Assembly (NCBI RefSeq): GCF_029504655.1
Contig: NZ_JAQFIL010000001.1
Span: 4,407,001 to 4,471,000, forward strand
Length of the DNA: 64,000 bases
DNA from: Catalinimonas alkaloidigena
GTDB lineage: Bacteria; Bacteroidota; Bacteroidia; Cytophagales; Cyclobacteriaceae
Reading direction: 5' to 3'
The translations under genes were made by a program, and so were the position numbers. This document shows, piece after piece, positions 45,609 through 55,318 of the stretch (positions are counted from its first letter, which is position 1; each line of letters starts with the position of its first letter). The notes beneath the pieces were generated by a model. That model was not told the DNA's origin. It did not search any database and saw only the letters and a program-made list of their open reading frames with translations.

Positions 45609-46136
45609 ATGAAAATAAACGATAAATCCTTTGTCCCCTTTATAGAAGAAGATAAGATACAGGAAACCATTCGTAGGATAGCTCAGGCAATCAATCAAGA
45701 CTATGCCGGACGAAAGCCTATACTGGTAGCTGTACTCAATGGAGCTTTTATGTTTGCTTCCGATCTGGTAAAATGTCTGGAAATAGAAGTGGAAGTAAGC
45801 TTCGTGAAAGTAAAATCCTACCAGGGAACACAAAGTAGCGGACAGGTGAAACAACTTTTTGGGCTGGACACTTCACTGGAAGGCAAAGACGTTATTCTTC
45901 TTGAAGATATTGTAGATACTGGTTTTACCGTACAGCACCTTATCAAAGTACTTGAGGAAAAAAGCCCTGCCAGCATCAATATCGCTAGTTTACTTTTTAA
46001 ACCTGATGCCTTACAGACACCAGTCGATTTAAAATACAAAGGGATTGAGATTCCTAATAAGTTTGTAGTAGGCTACGGTCTTGATTATGAGGGGTTTGGA
46101 AGACAATATAAAGAAATTTACCGTCTGGCAGAGTAG
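45609..46136 (+). CDS. hpt: Hypoxanthine phosphoribosyltransferase
   Basis: 175 residues. The phosphoribosyltransferase PRPP-binding motif is VILLEDIVDTGFTVQHL; VAVLNGAFMFASDLVK, FVKVKSYQGTQSSG and VVGYGLDYEGFGRQY are the other family segments. Converts hypoxanthine or guanine plus PRPP to IMP or GMP in purine salvage. Starts 1 nt after the peptidase stop, so co-transcribed. An hpt-adk-obg order is common in Bacteroidota. Confidence 0.94.
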   Translation: MKINDKSFVPFIEEDKIQETIRRIAQAINQDYAGRKPILVAVLNGAFMFASDLVKCLEIEVEVSFVKVKSYQGTQSSGQVKQLFGLDTSLEGKDVILLEDIVDTGFTVQHLIKVLEEKSPASINIASLLFKPDALQTPVDLKYKGIEIPNKFVVGYGLDYEGFGRQYKEIYRLAE

Positions 46137-46186
46137 CCTCTTTGCTGTATTTTACAATAATATTATTATTAGTATCATCTAGCGTT

Positions 46187-46194
46187 TATATTTG
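46187..46194 (+). promoter_or_regulatory. -7 box TATATTTG upstream of adk
   Basis: Exact TAnnTTTG match 49 nt before the adk ATG. No matching -33 box. Confidence 0.4.
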
Positions 46195-46243
46195 CCAGCT
46201 TATCACGGCAATCACTGAATTATTTCATTAAAACAACATCGCC

Positions 46244-46822
46244 ATGCTTAATATCGTACTTTTTGGCCCTCCCGGAGCCGGGAAAGGAACACAAAGCGAA
46301 AAACTGATAAAACATTATAATTTACTGCACATCTCTACTGGGGACCTTTTCAGAAAACACCTGGGAGAGGGAACAAAGCTGGGGCAAAAAGCCAAAAGCT
46401 ACATGGATGAGGGTAAGCTTGTGCCCGATCAACTGGTAGTAGATATGGTTGACGTTAAACTTCAGGAAAATCACGATGCATCAGGAATCATATTTGATGG
46501 CTTTCCCCGTACCATTCCTCAGGCTGAGGCGTTAGACAAATTACTGCAAAGCAAAGATATGCCCATAATTGCTACCGTTATGCTGGAAGTACCGGATGAA
46601 GAACTGATCAACCGGCTGTTGGAGAGGGGGAAAACTTCAGGCAGAACTGATGACCAGGATCGTGCTAAAATTGAAACTCGCCTGAATGTATATAAGCAAG
46701 AAACCTTGCCAGTAGCTAATTATTACGACAAGCAGGATAAGCTTGCCAAAGTAAACGGTGTAGGTGCGATTGATGATATTTTCCAGCGCATCTCCAGCGC
46801 AATAGATAGCAGAAAGGTGTAG
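46244..46822 (+). CDS. adk: Adenylate kinase
   Basis: 192 residues. P-loop FGPPGAGKGTQSEKL, AMP-binding STGDLFR, FDGFPRTIPQAEAL and a short LID (RGKTSGRTDDQDRAKIETRL) without the zinc-finger cysteines, which is the short-form enzyme. Catalyses ATP + AMP to 2 ADP. Lies between hpt and obg. Confidence 0.96.
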   Translation: MLNIVLFGPPGAGKGTQSEKLIKHYNLLHISTGDLFRKHLGEGTKLGQKAKSYMDEGKLVPDQLVVDMVDVKLQENHDASGIIFDGFPRTIPQAEALDKLLQSKDMPIIATVMLEVPDEELINRLLERGKTSGRTDDQDRAKIETRLNVYKQETLPVANYYDKQDKLAKVNGVGAIDDIFQRISSAIDSRKV

Positions 46823-46898
46823 GCTTAGCTTGACGATGAACTTTTACAGCACGCCTAGCCTTAAATAAATAGTTTATTACCTACAAATACCTCCTGCT

Positions 46899-47888
46899 TT
46901 GGCATCATCCAACTTTATTGATTACGTAAAATTCTGTGCCCGCTCGGGCAAAGGAGGAGCTGGCTCTGCCCATCTCAGGCGAGAGAAGTTTGTCCCTAAA
47001 GGAGGGCCGGATGGAGGTGATGGCGGAAGAGGAGGGCATATCATTCTGCGGGGCAATGCCCAGCACTGGACATTACTCCACCTCAAATACCAAAAGCATG
47101 TAATTGCCGAGAGAGGTGAGAATGGAGGGGGAGGCAGGAAGTCCGGTGCCCAGGGTGAAGATGTGATCCTGGATGTTCCGCTTGGTACACTGGCAAAGCA
47201 TGCTGATAGTGGAGAAGTTGTAGGAGAAATAACTGAGGATGGACAGGAATTCGTACTGCTGGAAGGAGGACGGGGAGGCTTAGGAAACGATCACTTCAAA
47301 ACCTCCACTTTTCAAACCCCTCGCTTTGCCCAACCGGGTGAGCCTGGTAAAGAAGAGTGGTTCATACTGGAGCTAAAAGTGCTGGCTGATGTCGGGCTGA
47401 TTGGCTTTCCTAATGCCGGAAAATCCACCTTGCTTTCTGTGATCTCCGCAGCTCGTCCTGAAATTGCTGACTATCCTTTTACTACCCTTACGCCTAACCT
47501 GGGTGTGGTGGAATACAGACAGTACAAGTCATTTGTAGTCGCTGATATTCCCGGAATTATTGAAGGGGCGGCTGAAGGTAAAGGGCTGGGAACTCGCTTC
47601 CTGAGGCATATTGAGCGAAACGCTGTTCTTCTTTTTATGATTCCGGCTGACAGCAAAGACATCAACCAGGAGTATGATACGCTTTTGGGTGAGCTGGAAC
47701 GTTACAACCCTGAAATGCTGGATAAAAAACGCCTGTTAGCGATTACCAAGTCCGACCTGCTGGATGACGAACTTACCCGGGAAATGAAAGCGGAAATCAC
47801 GATTGATATTCCCTATATATTTATTTCAGCAGTAGCAGAGAAGAACATTAGTCAGCTCAAAGATCTATTGTGGCAAACATTACAATAG
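46899..47888 (+). CDS. obgE: Obg family GTPase
   Basis: 329 residues starting at a TTG codon (46899) that gives the conserved start [12 protein letters not shown]; no ATG is available at that place. The Gly-rich Obg domain (1-158: [30 protein letters not shown]) precedes the G domain with G1 [12 protein letters not shown]3 [16 protein letters not shown] and G4 TKSDLL. It lacks the C-terminal OCT extension. Associates with the 50S ribosomal subunit and stress control; normally essential. Confidence 0.95.
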   Translation: MASSNFIDYVKFCARSGKGGAGSAHLRREKFVPKGGPDGGDGGRGGHIILRGNAQHWTLLHLKYQKHVIAERGENGGGGRKSGAQGEDVILDVPLGTLAKHADSGEVVGEITEDGQEFVLLEGGRGGLGNDHFKTSTFQTPRFAQPGEPGKEEWFILELKVLADVGLIGFPNAGKSTLLSVISAARPEIADYPFTTLTPNLGVVEYRQYKSFVVADIPGIIEGAAEGKGLGTRFLRHIERNAVLLFMIPADSKDINQEYDTLLGELERYNPEMLDKKRLLAITKSDLLDDELTREMKAEITIDIPYIFISAVAEKNISQLKDLLWQTLQ

Positions 47889-47981
47889 TTAGTAGCCTGT
47901 CATCTTGTCACTTCTTTCGCCATTGGCAAAATAGTTGAACTTCTTAAGCGAAAATTAACTATTGATAAAATAATTATAGTT

Positions 47982-48602
47982 ATGGCTCATAACGAATCAG
48001 AAGAAAACAAGCAATATACTGAAGTAACTGCTGAAGAGAGTATGAAAGAGCAACCCAATATGGAGAAAGATAATACAGACTCAATACAAGAAGAGGCTGA
48101 CAAAGCTTCTGACCAAAATGTAGAGGCTGACGATACGACAGCGCAAGACGATACTATTCAAAAGTTGGAAGAGGAAGTATCTGCCGCCAAAGATAAGTAT
48201 CTCCGACTATATGCGGAGTTTGAGAATTACCGTAAACGTACTTCTAAGGAAAGGTTAGACTTGGTAAAAACTGCCAATGAAGAACTTATTCTGGACTTAC
48301 TAACGGTAGTAGATGACCTTGAACGCTCGCTTCAGATCTTTGAAAACAAAGAAGAAGTGGCTCCTATGTATGAAGGGATCAGTCTGGTCAGTCAAAAATT
48401 TCATAAAGTCCTGACACAAAAGGCCCTCAAACCTATGGAAGTAGGACCCGGCAGTGATTTTGACAGTGACTTTCACGAAGCAGTAGCTCAAACCCCTGCT
48501 CCCGAAGATAAGCTGAAAGGTAAGATTGTGGATGTAGTAGAGAAGGGATACTTTTTGGGAGAAAAGGTGTTGCGCTATGCTAAAGTTGTAATCGGACAAT
48601 AA
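47982..48602 (+). CDS. grpE: GrpE, nucleotide exchange factor of DnaK
   Basis: 206 residues. The first 60 residues are acidic and disordered; a long helix with EEEVSAAKDKYLRLYAEFENYRKRT follows, then VDDLERSL and the beta domain with SDFDSDFHEAV and KGYFLGEKVLRYAKVVIGQ. Dimeric GrpE releases ADP from DnaK. Six nucleotides separate it from dnaJ. dnaK itself is not in the window. Confidence 0.95.
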   Translation: MAHNESEENKQYTEVTAEESMKEQPNMEKDNTDSIQEEADKASDQNVEADDTTAQDDTIQKLEEEVSAAKDKYLRLYAEFENYRKRTSKERLDLVKTANEELILDLLTVVDDLERSLQIFENKEEVAPMYEGISLVSQKFHKVLTQKALKPMEVGPGSDFDSDFHEAVAQTPAPEDKLKGKIVDVVEKGYFLGEKVLRYAKVVIGQ

Positions 48603-48608
48603 AGCTTT

Positions 48609-49748
48609 ATGGCAAAAAGAGACTATTACGAAATATTAGGGCTTTCTCGGGATGCGTCCCAGGATGAAATAAAGAAGGCTTATCGGAAAACAGCTATTAA
48701 ATTTCATCCGGACAAAAATCCTGATAACCCGGAAGCAGAAGACAAATTCAAAGAGGCAGCGGAAGCCTATGAGGTGTTACGTGACCCTGACAAGAGGGCA
48801 CGTTACGACCGCTTTGGTCATCAGGGTGTCGGTAGCGGCGCCGGTGGTGGCGGAGGCATGAACATGGATGATATTTTCTCACAATTTGGAGATATCTTCG
48901 GTGGCTCAGCCTTTGAAAGCTTCTTCGGTGGCGGCGGTGGAGGGCGTGGACAGCGCCAGCGTAAAGGCTCAAACCTACGCATAAAGCTTAAATTAACGCT
49001 TCAGGAAGTTGCTCTTGGCGTTGAGAAGAAAATAAAAGTGAAGCGCTATGTCGCCTGCGATGTATGTAACGGTAATGGCGCTAAAAACGGTACGGCAGTC
49101 ACCACCTGCCATACGTGTAACGGTACCGGACAGGTGAGAAAGGTTGTCAATACCATGTTAGGACAGATGGTTTCCGCCAATACCTGCCCCACATGTGGAG
49201 GAGAAGGAAAAACCATTGACGAAAGATGCGACAATTGTCATGGTGAAGGACGCATATTGAAGGAAGAAGTAATCCCTGTAAAAATCCCTGAAGGTGTAGG
49301 CGAAGGCATGCAGCTTTCTATGGCAGGCAAAGGCAATATGCCTAAGCGTGGTGGGGTGCCCGGAGACCTGCTCATTGTGATTGAAGAGGCTGAAGATGAG
49401 TACCTGAAAAGAGACGGATCCAACGTAATATATGATCTCCACCTCAGCTTCGTAGATGTTACATTAGGTACTAACGTTGAAGTACCAACCATAGATGGAA
49501 GCGTAAAGATTAAAATTGACCCTGGTACTCAAAGTGGTAAAATCTTAAGGCTTAGGGGTAAAGGTATCAAAGAGATAAACGGCTATGGACAAGGTGATCA
49601 ACTCATTCATGTAAATGTATGGACACCAAAGTCTGTGAGCGATAACGAAAGAAAAATGCTGAATGAGCTTAGAGATTCACCTAACTTTAAGCCTAATCCG
49701 GGAAAATCTGACAAAAGCTTCTTTGAGCGAATGAAAGAATTTTTCTAA
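48609..49748 (+). CDS. dnaJ: DnaJ co-chaperone
   Basis: 379 residues with full class-I layout. J domain 1-70 ([30 protein letters not shown]), Gly/Phe region about 72-105, then four zinc-finger motifs [24 protein letters not shown] and CDNCHGEG (about 148-215). The C-terminal substrate-binding domains follow ([18 protein letters not shown]). Stimulates DnaK ATPase and delivers unfolded proteins. Operon with grpE. Confidence 0.96.
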   Translation: MAKRDYYEILGLSRDASQDEIKKAYRKTAIKFHPDKNPDNPEAEDKFKEAAEAYEVLRDPDKRARYDRFGHQGVGSGAGGGGGMNMDDIFSQFGDIFGGSAFESFFGGGGGGRGQRQRKGSNLRIKLKLTLQEVALGVEKKIKVKRYVACDVCNGNGAKNGTAVTTCHTCNGTGQVRKVVNTMLGQMVSANTCPTCGGEGKTIDERCDNCHGEGRILKEEVIPVKIPEGVGEGMQLSMAGKGNMPKRGGVPGDLLIVIEEAEDEYLKRDGSNVIYDLHLSFVDVTLGTNVEVPTIDGSVKIKIDPGTQSGKILRLRGKGIKEINGYGQGDQLIHVNVWTPKSVSDNERKMLNELRDSPNFKPNPGKSDKSFFERMKEFF

Positions 49749-49783
49749 GAAAACCAGACAGACTTTTTCATCAACTCCTTATC

Positions 49784-49814
49784 AAGCAATGTCTTACGGC
49801 ATTGCTTTTTTTAT
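49784..49814 (+). terminator. Rho-independent terminator of grpE-dnaJ
   Basis: AAGCAATG (49784-49791) pairs with CATTGCTT (49800-49807), 8-nt loop, then TTTTTTATT. Confidence 0.88.
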
Positions 49815-49865
49815 TAGTTACGTGTCAGGAGCAACCTGATTGAAGATGTTTTCGTATTCAAACAC

Positions 49866-50756
49866 ATGAAAGTTTTATTAGTATTGATCACAAGTACAAT
49901 ACTGACAGTAGCAGGAGGGCAGGCCCAGACGAAGCAGCATTATCATGTATTGCCAGTGGATGAACAGCAGGTTGTAAGGTTGGAGATGAATGCGCCATCT
50001 GTTTCCTGCCGCATCAATTCTACGTATAATATGCGTGCGGTAAGTATCTATGGCTATCCCGAAAATCAGGATTTCAACCCAATTGTTTTCAATAAGGTTA
50101 GTAATAACGAACACCTTGTAAAGTTAAAGTTTGAGGACCCAACGGAGAACTTCACATCAAGTATTTCCAGCAGGGTGTTTAAACAGCTAAATGATGGATC
50201 TGATAAGCCCTGGCATGTTTATCTGTCACGGGGAATACCTTTTGACCTGGATTTACATTATGGCATGGGTAACTCTTCAGTAGACTTATCCGGCCTTTCG
50301 GTTGAGAATTTTAAAATAAGTACCGGAAGTGCCGATGTCAAAGTAGGCTATTTTGACAATGTGTCTAACCGTATACCTATGGACACTTTTTATGCTAAAG
50401 TAGACATGGGGGTCCTGGAACTTGACCAAATTAACCTGTCCCGTGCAAGGGAAGTAGTAGCCGATGTAGGCTTCGGCAGATTGATGGTGCACTTTAGTGA
50501 GCAGATAGCCGAGAAAAGTAACATCAAAGCCAGCGTGGGAGCCGGCAGTATGATCGTATTGCTGGACGACCCGGATATTCCTTTGATTGTTTATATAAAT
50601 AACTCTCCTCTATGTCGTATTAAGATGCTTAAACAGTTTGAAGAGATTGAACCTAATGTATATGTCAATCAAAGTTATGATGAGAATGCGAAGAACCTTA
50701 TCAGTTTTGACATTGATGTCGCTATGGGTAATGTCATCTTCAGAATGAATGAGTAA
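49866..50756 (+). CDS. Exported beta-helix-like protein (DUF4097/LiaF-like), unknown role
   Basis: 296 residues with a signal peptide (about 1-20, ILTVAGGQAQ). The second half has regular short strands in which Gly/Asp turns recur (YGMGNSSVDLSGL, FKISTGSADVKVGYF, VVADVGFGRLMVHF, ASVGAGSMIVLL, FDIDVAMGNVIFRM). This is the pattern of the right-handed beta-helix 'toast-rack' proteins annotated as adhesin or DUF4097/DUF2154. No catalytic motif. Monocistronic between two terminators. Confidence 0.65.
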   Translation: MKVLLVLITSTILTVAGGQAQTKQHYHVLPVDEQQVVRLEMNAPSVSCRINSTYNMRAVSIYGYPENQDFNPIVFNKVSNNEHLVKLKFEDPTENFTSSISSRVFKQLNDGSDKPWHVYLSRGIPFDLDLHYGMGNSSVDLSGLSVENFKISTGSADVKVGYFDNVSNRIPMDTFYAKVDMGVLELDQINLSRAREVVADVGFGRLMVHFSEQIAEKSNIKASVGAGSMIVLLDDPDIPLIVYINNSPLCRIKMLKQFEEIEPNVYVNQSYDENAKNLISFDIDVAMGNVIFRMNE

Positions 50757-50786
50757 TTGATTAGTTAATTTTGTCTATAAAAATAG

Positions 50787-50818
50787 GAGGGCGTAATCAG
50801 TAATTACGCCCTCTTTTG
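50787..50818 (+). terminator. Rho-independent terminator
   Basis: GAGGGCGTAAT (50787-50797) pairs perfectly with ATTACGCCCTC (50803-50813), 5-nt loop, followed by TTTTG. Confidence 0.88.
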
Positions 50819-50878
50819 TTGGCTTCCCGTTACGACTAGGATATATTTACAGTTAAATACTTTAAGAGTCATATATGT

Positions 50879-51784
50879 ATGAATATACTTGAGGCGGAAC
50901 AGATAAGTAAGAGGTACGCTAAGCATGAGGCGCTTCGTGAGGTTAGCCTGCAAATTCCCCGGCAGGCTATTTTTGGTTTATTAGGACCCAATGGAGCAGG
51001 AAAAACTACTTTAATCCGAATCATCAACCAGATTATCAATGCTGACAGTGGCACTATTTATATCAAGGGTGAAAAGCTCAAACCCAAACATATAGCTGAT
51101 ATAGGTTACCTGCCTGAAGAGCGCGGCCTCTACCCTAAGATGAAGGTAGGTGAACACTTGTTGTATCTTGCCCAGCTCAAAGGCTTAAACGCCCGCGATG
51201 CGATCAACCGCATCAATGACTGGTTTGATAGACTGAATATCAGTGGGTGGAGTGAAAAAAAGATAGAAGACTTATCTAAAGGAATGCAGCAAAAAATACA
51301 GTTCATTGCTACCGTTGTTCATGAACCTGATCTGATCATTCTGGATGAACCTTTCACGGGTTTTGACCCGGTTAATGCGAACCTTATCAAAGATGAGATC
51401 CTGAAACTGAGAGAAAGTGGAAAAACCATCATTTTCTCTACCCACCGCATGGAATCGGTAGAAGAAATGTGTAGTCATGTTGCGCTTATCCATAAGGCAG
51501 AAAAAATACTGGATGGTACCAAAGCTGAAATCAAGAACCGATACCGCACAAATACTTTCCTGGTAGCACACAGTGGTGTACTGAACGGACTTAATATGGA
51601 GTATACGCTGCTTGAGGAAAAAGCTCTGGAAAATGGAGACTTGTACTCTACCCTGCAGATAGATGCTTCTTATGCACCCAATGACTTGCTCCGTGAGCTG
51701 ATCAACTGTGTAGAAGTGCATTCTTTTCAGGAGAAGATTCCCAGCATGAACGAGATTTTTATCAGAGAAGTACAAGAAAACTAA
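50879..51784 (+). CDS. ABC-2 exporter ATP-binding protein (NatA-like)
   Basis: 301 residues. Walker A LLGPNGAGKTTLIRII, signature DLSKGMQQKIQFIATV, Walker B LIILDEPFTGFDPVN and the His switch FSTHRMESVEEM, with an extra C-terminal domain of about 80 residues typical of DrrA/NatA-type ATPases. Coupled (1-nt gap) to a large permease. The pair resembles NatAB sodium exporters, but ABC-2 substrates are hard to predict. Confidence 0.92.
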   Translation: MNILEAEQISKRYAKHEALREVSLQIPRQAIFGLLGPNGAGKTTLIRIINQIINADSGTIYIKGEKLKPKHIADIGYLPEERGLYPKMKVGEHLLYLAQLKGLNARDAINRINDWFDRLNISGWSEKKIEDLSKGMQQKIQFIATVVHEPDLIILDEPFTGFDPVNANLIKDEILKLRESGKTIIFSTHRMESVEEMCSHVALIHKAEKILDGTKAEIKNRYRTNTFLVAHSGVLNGLNMEYTLLEEKALENGDLYSTLQIDASYAPNDLLRELINCVEVHSFQEKIPSMNEIFIREVQEN

Positions 51785-51785
51785 T

Positions 51786-53105
51786 ATGAACAAGATCGGA
51801 CTAATCATCAAACGTGAGTACCTGACCAGAGTGCGTAAGAAGTCATTCATCATCATGACACTGATCGGCCCCCTGGTTTTCGCTGCCATCGTTATCGTAC
51901 CGGTATGGTTGGCATCTATGGACAGCTCTGATACCAAGATCATCTCAGTAGTAGATGAAAGCGGATTACTGGCCGAAAGCTTTCTTAACTCAGCCGTTGG
52001 GGATGATAATATCATCTACCAATATGTCACTGAGCCAGTTGAAAGTGCCAAGGCAGAGGTAAGCCAGGGCCAGCAATTTGGCCTGCTCTACATTCCACAG
52101 ATAGATGTAGAAAACCCTCAGGGCATTACACTTTTTTCGGAGAGTAGTCCCAGCTTAAGCATGATCAATGGCATAGAACGTATGCTCCAGGATGAAGTCA
52201 AAAATATCAAACTGGAGCGCTCCAACATCAGTAGAGAAACGCTGGATCAGTTGGAAACCAATATAGATATACAGACCATTAGCCTGACAGAAGCGGGAGA
52301 GCAACAGGGAGATGCTGGAGTAGCCTCAGTAGTAGGTTATGTAGGAGCTTTTCTTATTTACACTTTCATCTTTCTGTACGGGGCGCAGGTAATGCGTGGA
52401 GTGATGGAAGAAAAATCAAACCGTATCGTGGAAGTGGTTATGTCATCCGTACGCCCTTTTCAACTGATGATGGGCAAAATCATCGGTGTTGCCTCGGTAG
52501 GGCTTACGCAATTTCTCCTCTGGATTGCACTGACATTCGGGCTGGCTACAGTTTTTTTACAGGGCTTCAGTCCGGAAGATCTGGTAAGGCAGCGCAGCGA
52601 ACAAATTAGCCAGGGTATGCCTGAGTCTGATATGGCTCAATCGGAAATGGCAATGGGTCTGCAAGAGGCGCTGGCATCTCTGGATGTTACAGGCTTTGTA
52701 TTAACTTTTTTGTTCTATTTCTTAGGAGGGTATTTGCTGTATGGAGCTCTTTTTGCAGCTATAGGCTCAGCCTCAGATTCCAACACAGATACACAGCAGT
52801 TCATGCTCCCCATCTCTACTCCCCTCATACTCTCTATTGTAACTTTAGGGGCGGTGCTGAATGAACCTAATGGCACACTGGCGATATGGATGTCCATGAT
52901 CCCCTTTACTGCACCGGTAACCATGATGATGCGCATACCTTTCGGCATCCCTACCTGGCAACTTATACTGTCAATGACACTACTGGTAAGTGGATTTATT
53001 TTTACCACCTGGATAGCCGGAAGAATTTATCGTGTAGGAATACTTATGCACGGTGCTAAAGTCAATTATAAAGTGATGGCAAAATGGCTCTTGTCCAATC
53101 AGTAA
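51786..53105 (+). CDS. ABC-2 permease (NatB-like)
   Basis: 439 residues. One N-terminal span (about 22-44, IIMTLIGPLVFAAIVIV), a large extracytoplasmic domain (about 45-180), then five to six spans from about 190 on (SVVGYVGAFLIYTFIFLYGA; the conserved MRGVMEEKSNRIVEVVMSSVRPFQLMMGKI; FYFLGGYLLYGALFAAIGSA). This matches ABC-2/NatB-type exporters. It works with the ATPase encoded directly upstream. Confidence 0.9.
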   Translation: MNKIGLIIKREYLTRVRKKSFIIMTLIGPLVFAAIVIVPVWLASMDSSDTKIISVVDESGLLAESFLNSAVGDDNIIYQYVTEPVESAKAEVSQGQQFGLLYIPQIDVENPQGITLFSESSPSLSMINGIERMLQDEVKNIKLERSNISRETLDQLETNIDIQTISLTEAGEQQGDAGVASVVGYVGAFLIYTFIFLYGAQVMRGVMEEKSNRIVEVVMSSVRPFQLMMGKIIGVASVGLTQFLLWIALTFGLATVFLQGFSPEDLVRQRSEQISQGMPESDMAQSEMAMGLQEALASLDVTGFVLTFLFYFLGGYLLYGALFAAIGSASDSNTDTQQFMLPISTPLILSIVTLGAVLNEPNGTLAIWMSMIPFTAPVTMMMRIPFGIPTWQLILSMTLLVSGFIFTTWIAGRIYRVGILMHGAKVNYKVMAKWLLSNQ

Positions 53106-53234
53106 ATTTGTACAAACCGATGTAAAGCACTAATATTCTTATCGTTATGGATAATTTATTGTCTCATATTCGTTAATTTACATGTATATGGCTATATCCA
53201 AACCACTTAAGCCAGCAGAAAATTGATTTCGTAC

Positions 53235-54509
53235 ATGAAGAAGCGTGTATATTCTAAAGAAAAGGTGGATAATATCTACCAAAAAAAGAACACTGTAAAG
53301 ATTGTAGTCCTGATCTTTGCAACGCTCATTGCCGGAGGTTCCGTCTACTATACCAACAGCCTGGTAGAAGAATTAAAAGAAAGAGAAAGGAGTTTCATTA
53401 ACCTCTATGCCGAAACGCTGGAAATGGTAGCCAACTCCGAGGGTGACGATATACCGTTTCTCTTCCAGCAGGTGATTGTTCCCAACAACAGCATACCTGT
53501 TATATTGACAGATAGCTATGGCAACTATATTGAAGGGCGGAACTTAGGCCTTAAGGATTCTTACAGTGAGGAAAAGCGAGCCCGTATCATTGAAGAGCAA
53601 CTTGAGGAGATGCGGGCATTGTATGATCACATTGAAATTGTACTCACCAATCCCACTACCGGCATGGTAGACGGCTATCAATTTGTATACTATAAGAATT
53701 CTTTCCTGCTCACCCAGCTTCAGTACTACCCTTACGTGCAGCTTTCTGTAATCGCTGTTTTTGCTCTGCTAACCTACACTGTATTCAGTTATTCCCGGAG
53801 GGCAGAACAAAACCGTGTTTGGATCGGTATGGCCAAAGAAACCGCCCACCAGTTGGGTACTCCCCTATCCTCTCTGATGGCCTGGCTGGAGTTCTTCCGC
53901 TCCGATCCCGATCGTTATGATCCCGCAATAATAAAGGAACTGGACAAAGATATTCAACGACTGGAAATGATCACTTCCCGCTTTTCAAGCATCGGCTCTG
54001 TCCCCACCCTTAAAAAAGAGAATATCACTTCAACGATCAAAGGAACCATCCACTATCTTGAAAAACGGATTTCTACCAAGGTGAAGATGCAGGTACAAAG
54101 CACCTCTGATGATATTGATGTGCTGATGAACCGGCCGCTGTTTGAGTGGGTCATAGAAAATATTTGTAAAAACGCGGTTGACGCCATGAGTGGTGTGGGC
54201 AGTATCAATATTGAGATCAGGCAGGAAAAAAATAAAGCTATTATAGATATTGCCGATACGGGAAAAGGGATTCAGAAATCTAAGGTAAATCAGGTATTTA
54301 CTCCTGGATATACCACTAAGAAGAGAGGCTGGGGCCTTGGCTTGTCATTGGCACAGCGTATCATAGAAAACTACCACCGAGGTAAAATCTTTGTCAAAGA
54401 GTCTGAAGTAGACGTAGGCACTACTTTCCGCATCATTCTCCACACAGAAAAACGCTCCGTCAATGGAGAAAAAACACAAAACAGGCCAGAATTGATGAAA
54501 GAACATTAA
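53235..54509 (+). CDS. Membrane sensor histidine kinase
   Basis: 424 residues from ATG 53235 (MKKRVYSKEK); a TTG four codons earlier is less likely. Two spans (about 22-42 and 165-187) enclose a periplasmic sensor region of about 120 residues without a recognised fold. The phosphoacceptor segment is AKETAHQLGTPLSSLMAW (about residue 206). The ATPase domain follows with NICKNAVDAM, DTGKGIQKSK and KRGWGLGLSLAQRIIENYHRG. No response regulator is next to it, so the partner lies elsewhere. Confidence 0.9.
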   Translation: MKKRVYSKEKVDNIYQKKNTVKIVVLIFATLIAGGSVYYTNSLVEELKERERSFINLYAETLEMVANSEGDDIPFLFQQVIVPNNSIPVILTDSYGNYIEGRNLGLKDSYSEEKRARIIEEQLEEMRALYDHIEIVLTNPTTGMVDGYQFVYYKNSFLLTQLQYYPYVQLSVIAVFALLTYTVFSYSRRAEQNRVWIGMAKETAHQLGTPLSSLMAWLEFFRSDPDRYDPAIIKELDKDIQRLEMITSRFSSIGSVPTLKKENITSTIKGTIHYLEKRISTKVKMQVQSTSDDIDVLMNRPLFEWVIENICKNAVDAMSGVGSINIEIRQEKNKAIIDIADTGKGIQKSKVNQVFTPGYTTKKRGWGLGLSLAQRIIENYHRGKIFVKESEVDVGTTFRIILHTEKRSVNGEKTQNRPELMKEH

Positions 54510-54602
54510 TCTCTTTTCTCGTTCATCACTGCTTTATTCCTGTTCATCCATCTTTTTTTGATCTCCTCCTGCTTTGTGTTTACTTCACGACATGATCTAT
54601 TG

Positions 54603-54610
54603 TACTTTTG
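54603..54610 (+). promoter_or_regulatory. -7 box TACTTTTG before the beta-barrel gene
   Basis: Exact TAnnTTTG match 70 nt before ATG 54680. A TTTG lies 26 nt upstream, farther than the usual 19. Confidence 0.4.
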
Positions 54611-54679
54611 ATAAAGTAATAACAATGAGACGACAGCTTTGTAATCATGTATATTGTTTATCTCTAATACATAAAAATT

Positions 54680-55318
54680 ATGTCAGGACACTTTTCATTT
54701 TTTAAGAAGCAGGCATTTGTGTTTTTATTGCTTTCAGGCATATCCTTATCGGCTTGGGCGCAGGAAAGTGAATCTCAGGAAACACTTTTCGGAGATTTTA
54801 CCATCACCAATTCCGGTGGCTATGGTGGACCGGCGGTACGCCTTTCTGCCATCAGCGGTGATTTTGCCGCTTTTTTTGGGGGCTACGGAGGCTGGTACCT
54901 CAACAAGAGGTTTATGATTGGTGGTGGTGGCTTTGGCCTGGTCAATAACCTCCCTGTACCCCTAGATATGAGGGTTGACCCTAACCTGGACCTTCACTAC
55001 GATATGGGGTATGGCGGTTTTATGTTTGAGTATGTGTTTAACTCAGACCGCATATTACACCTGATGACGAATGTGCTGGTAGGAGGCGGAGGCATAGAGC
55101 AGGATTTTGAAGGGCTAAGCGATTTTTCAAATACACAAAGTGCCTTCTTTGTGTTTGAACCGGGAGCGCATTTAGAAGTCAATGTAGCCCCTTTTTTCAG
55201 GGTAGCCGGAGGAATTACCTACCGCCTGGTCAGTGGCTCTGATACAGTGGGCATTCAGGATAGCGATTTGAGTAGCATGAGTGTGGCACTCAGTTTGAAA
55301 TTTGGCTATTTTGACTAA
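54680..55318 (+). CDS. Outer-membrane beta-barrel-like exported protein
   Basis: 212 residues with a signal peptide (about 1-28, ending AWAQ). Gly/aromatic-rich strands (VRLSAISGDFAAFFGGYGGWYL, RFMIGGGGFGLV, YDMGYGGFMFEYVF, MSVALSLKFGYFD) suggest a small barrel ending in an aromatic-Asp. Function unknown. Its stop overlaps the start of the LytS-like kinase gene by one base, so it may be the accessory of that signalling pair. Confidence 0.68.
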   Translation: MSGHFSFFKKQAFVFLLLSGISLSAWAQESESQETLFGDFTITNSGGYGGPAVRLSAISGDFAAFFGGYGGWYLNKRFMIGGGGFGLVNNLPVPLDMRVDPNLDLHYDMGYGGFMFEYVFNSDRILHLMTNVLVGGGGIEQDFEGLSDFSNTQSAFFVFEPGAHLEVNVAPFFRVAGGITYRLVSGSDTVGIQDSDLSSMSVALSLKFGYFD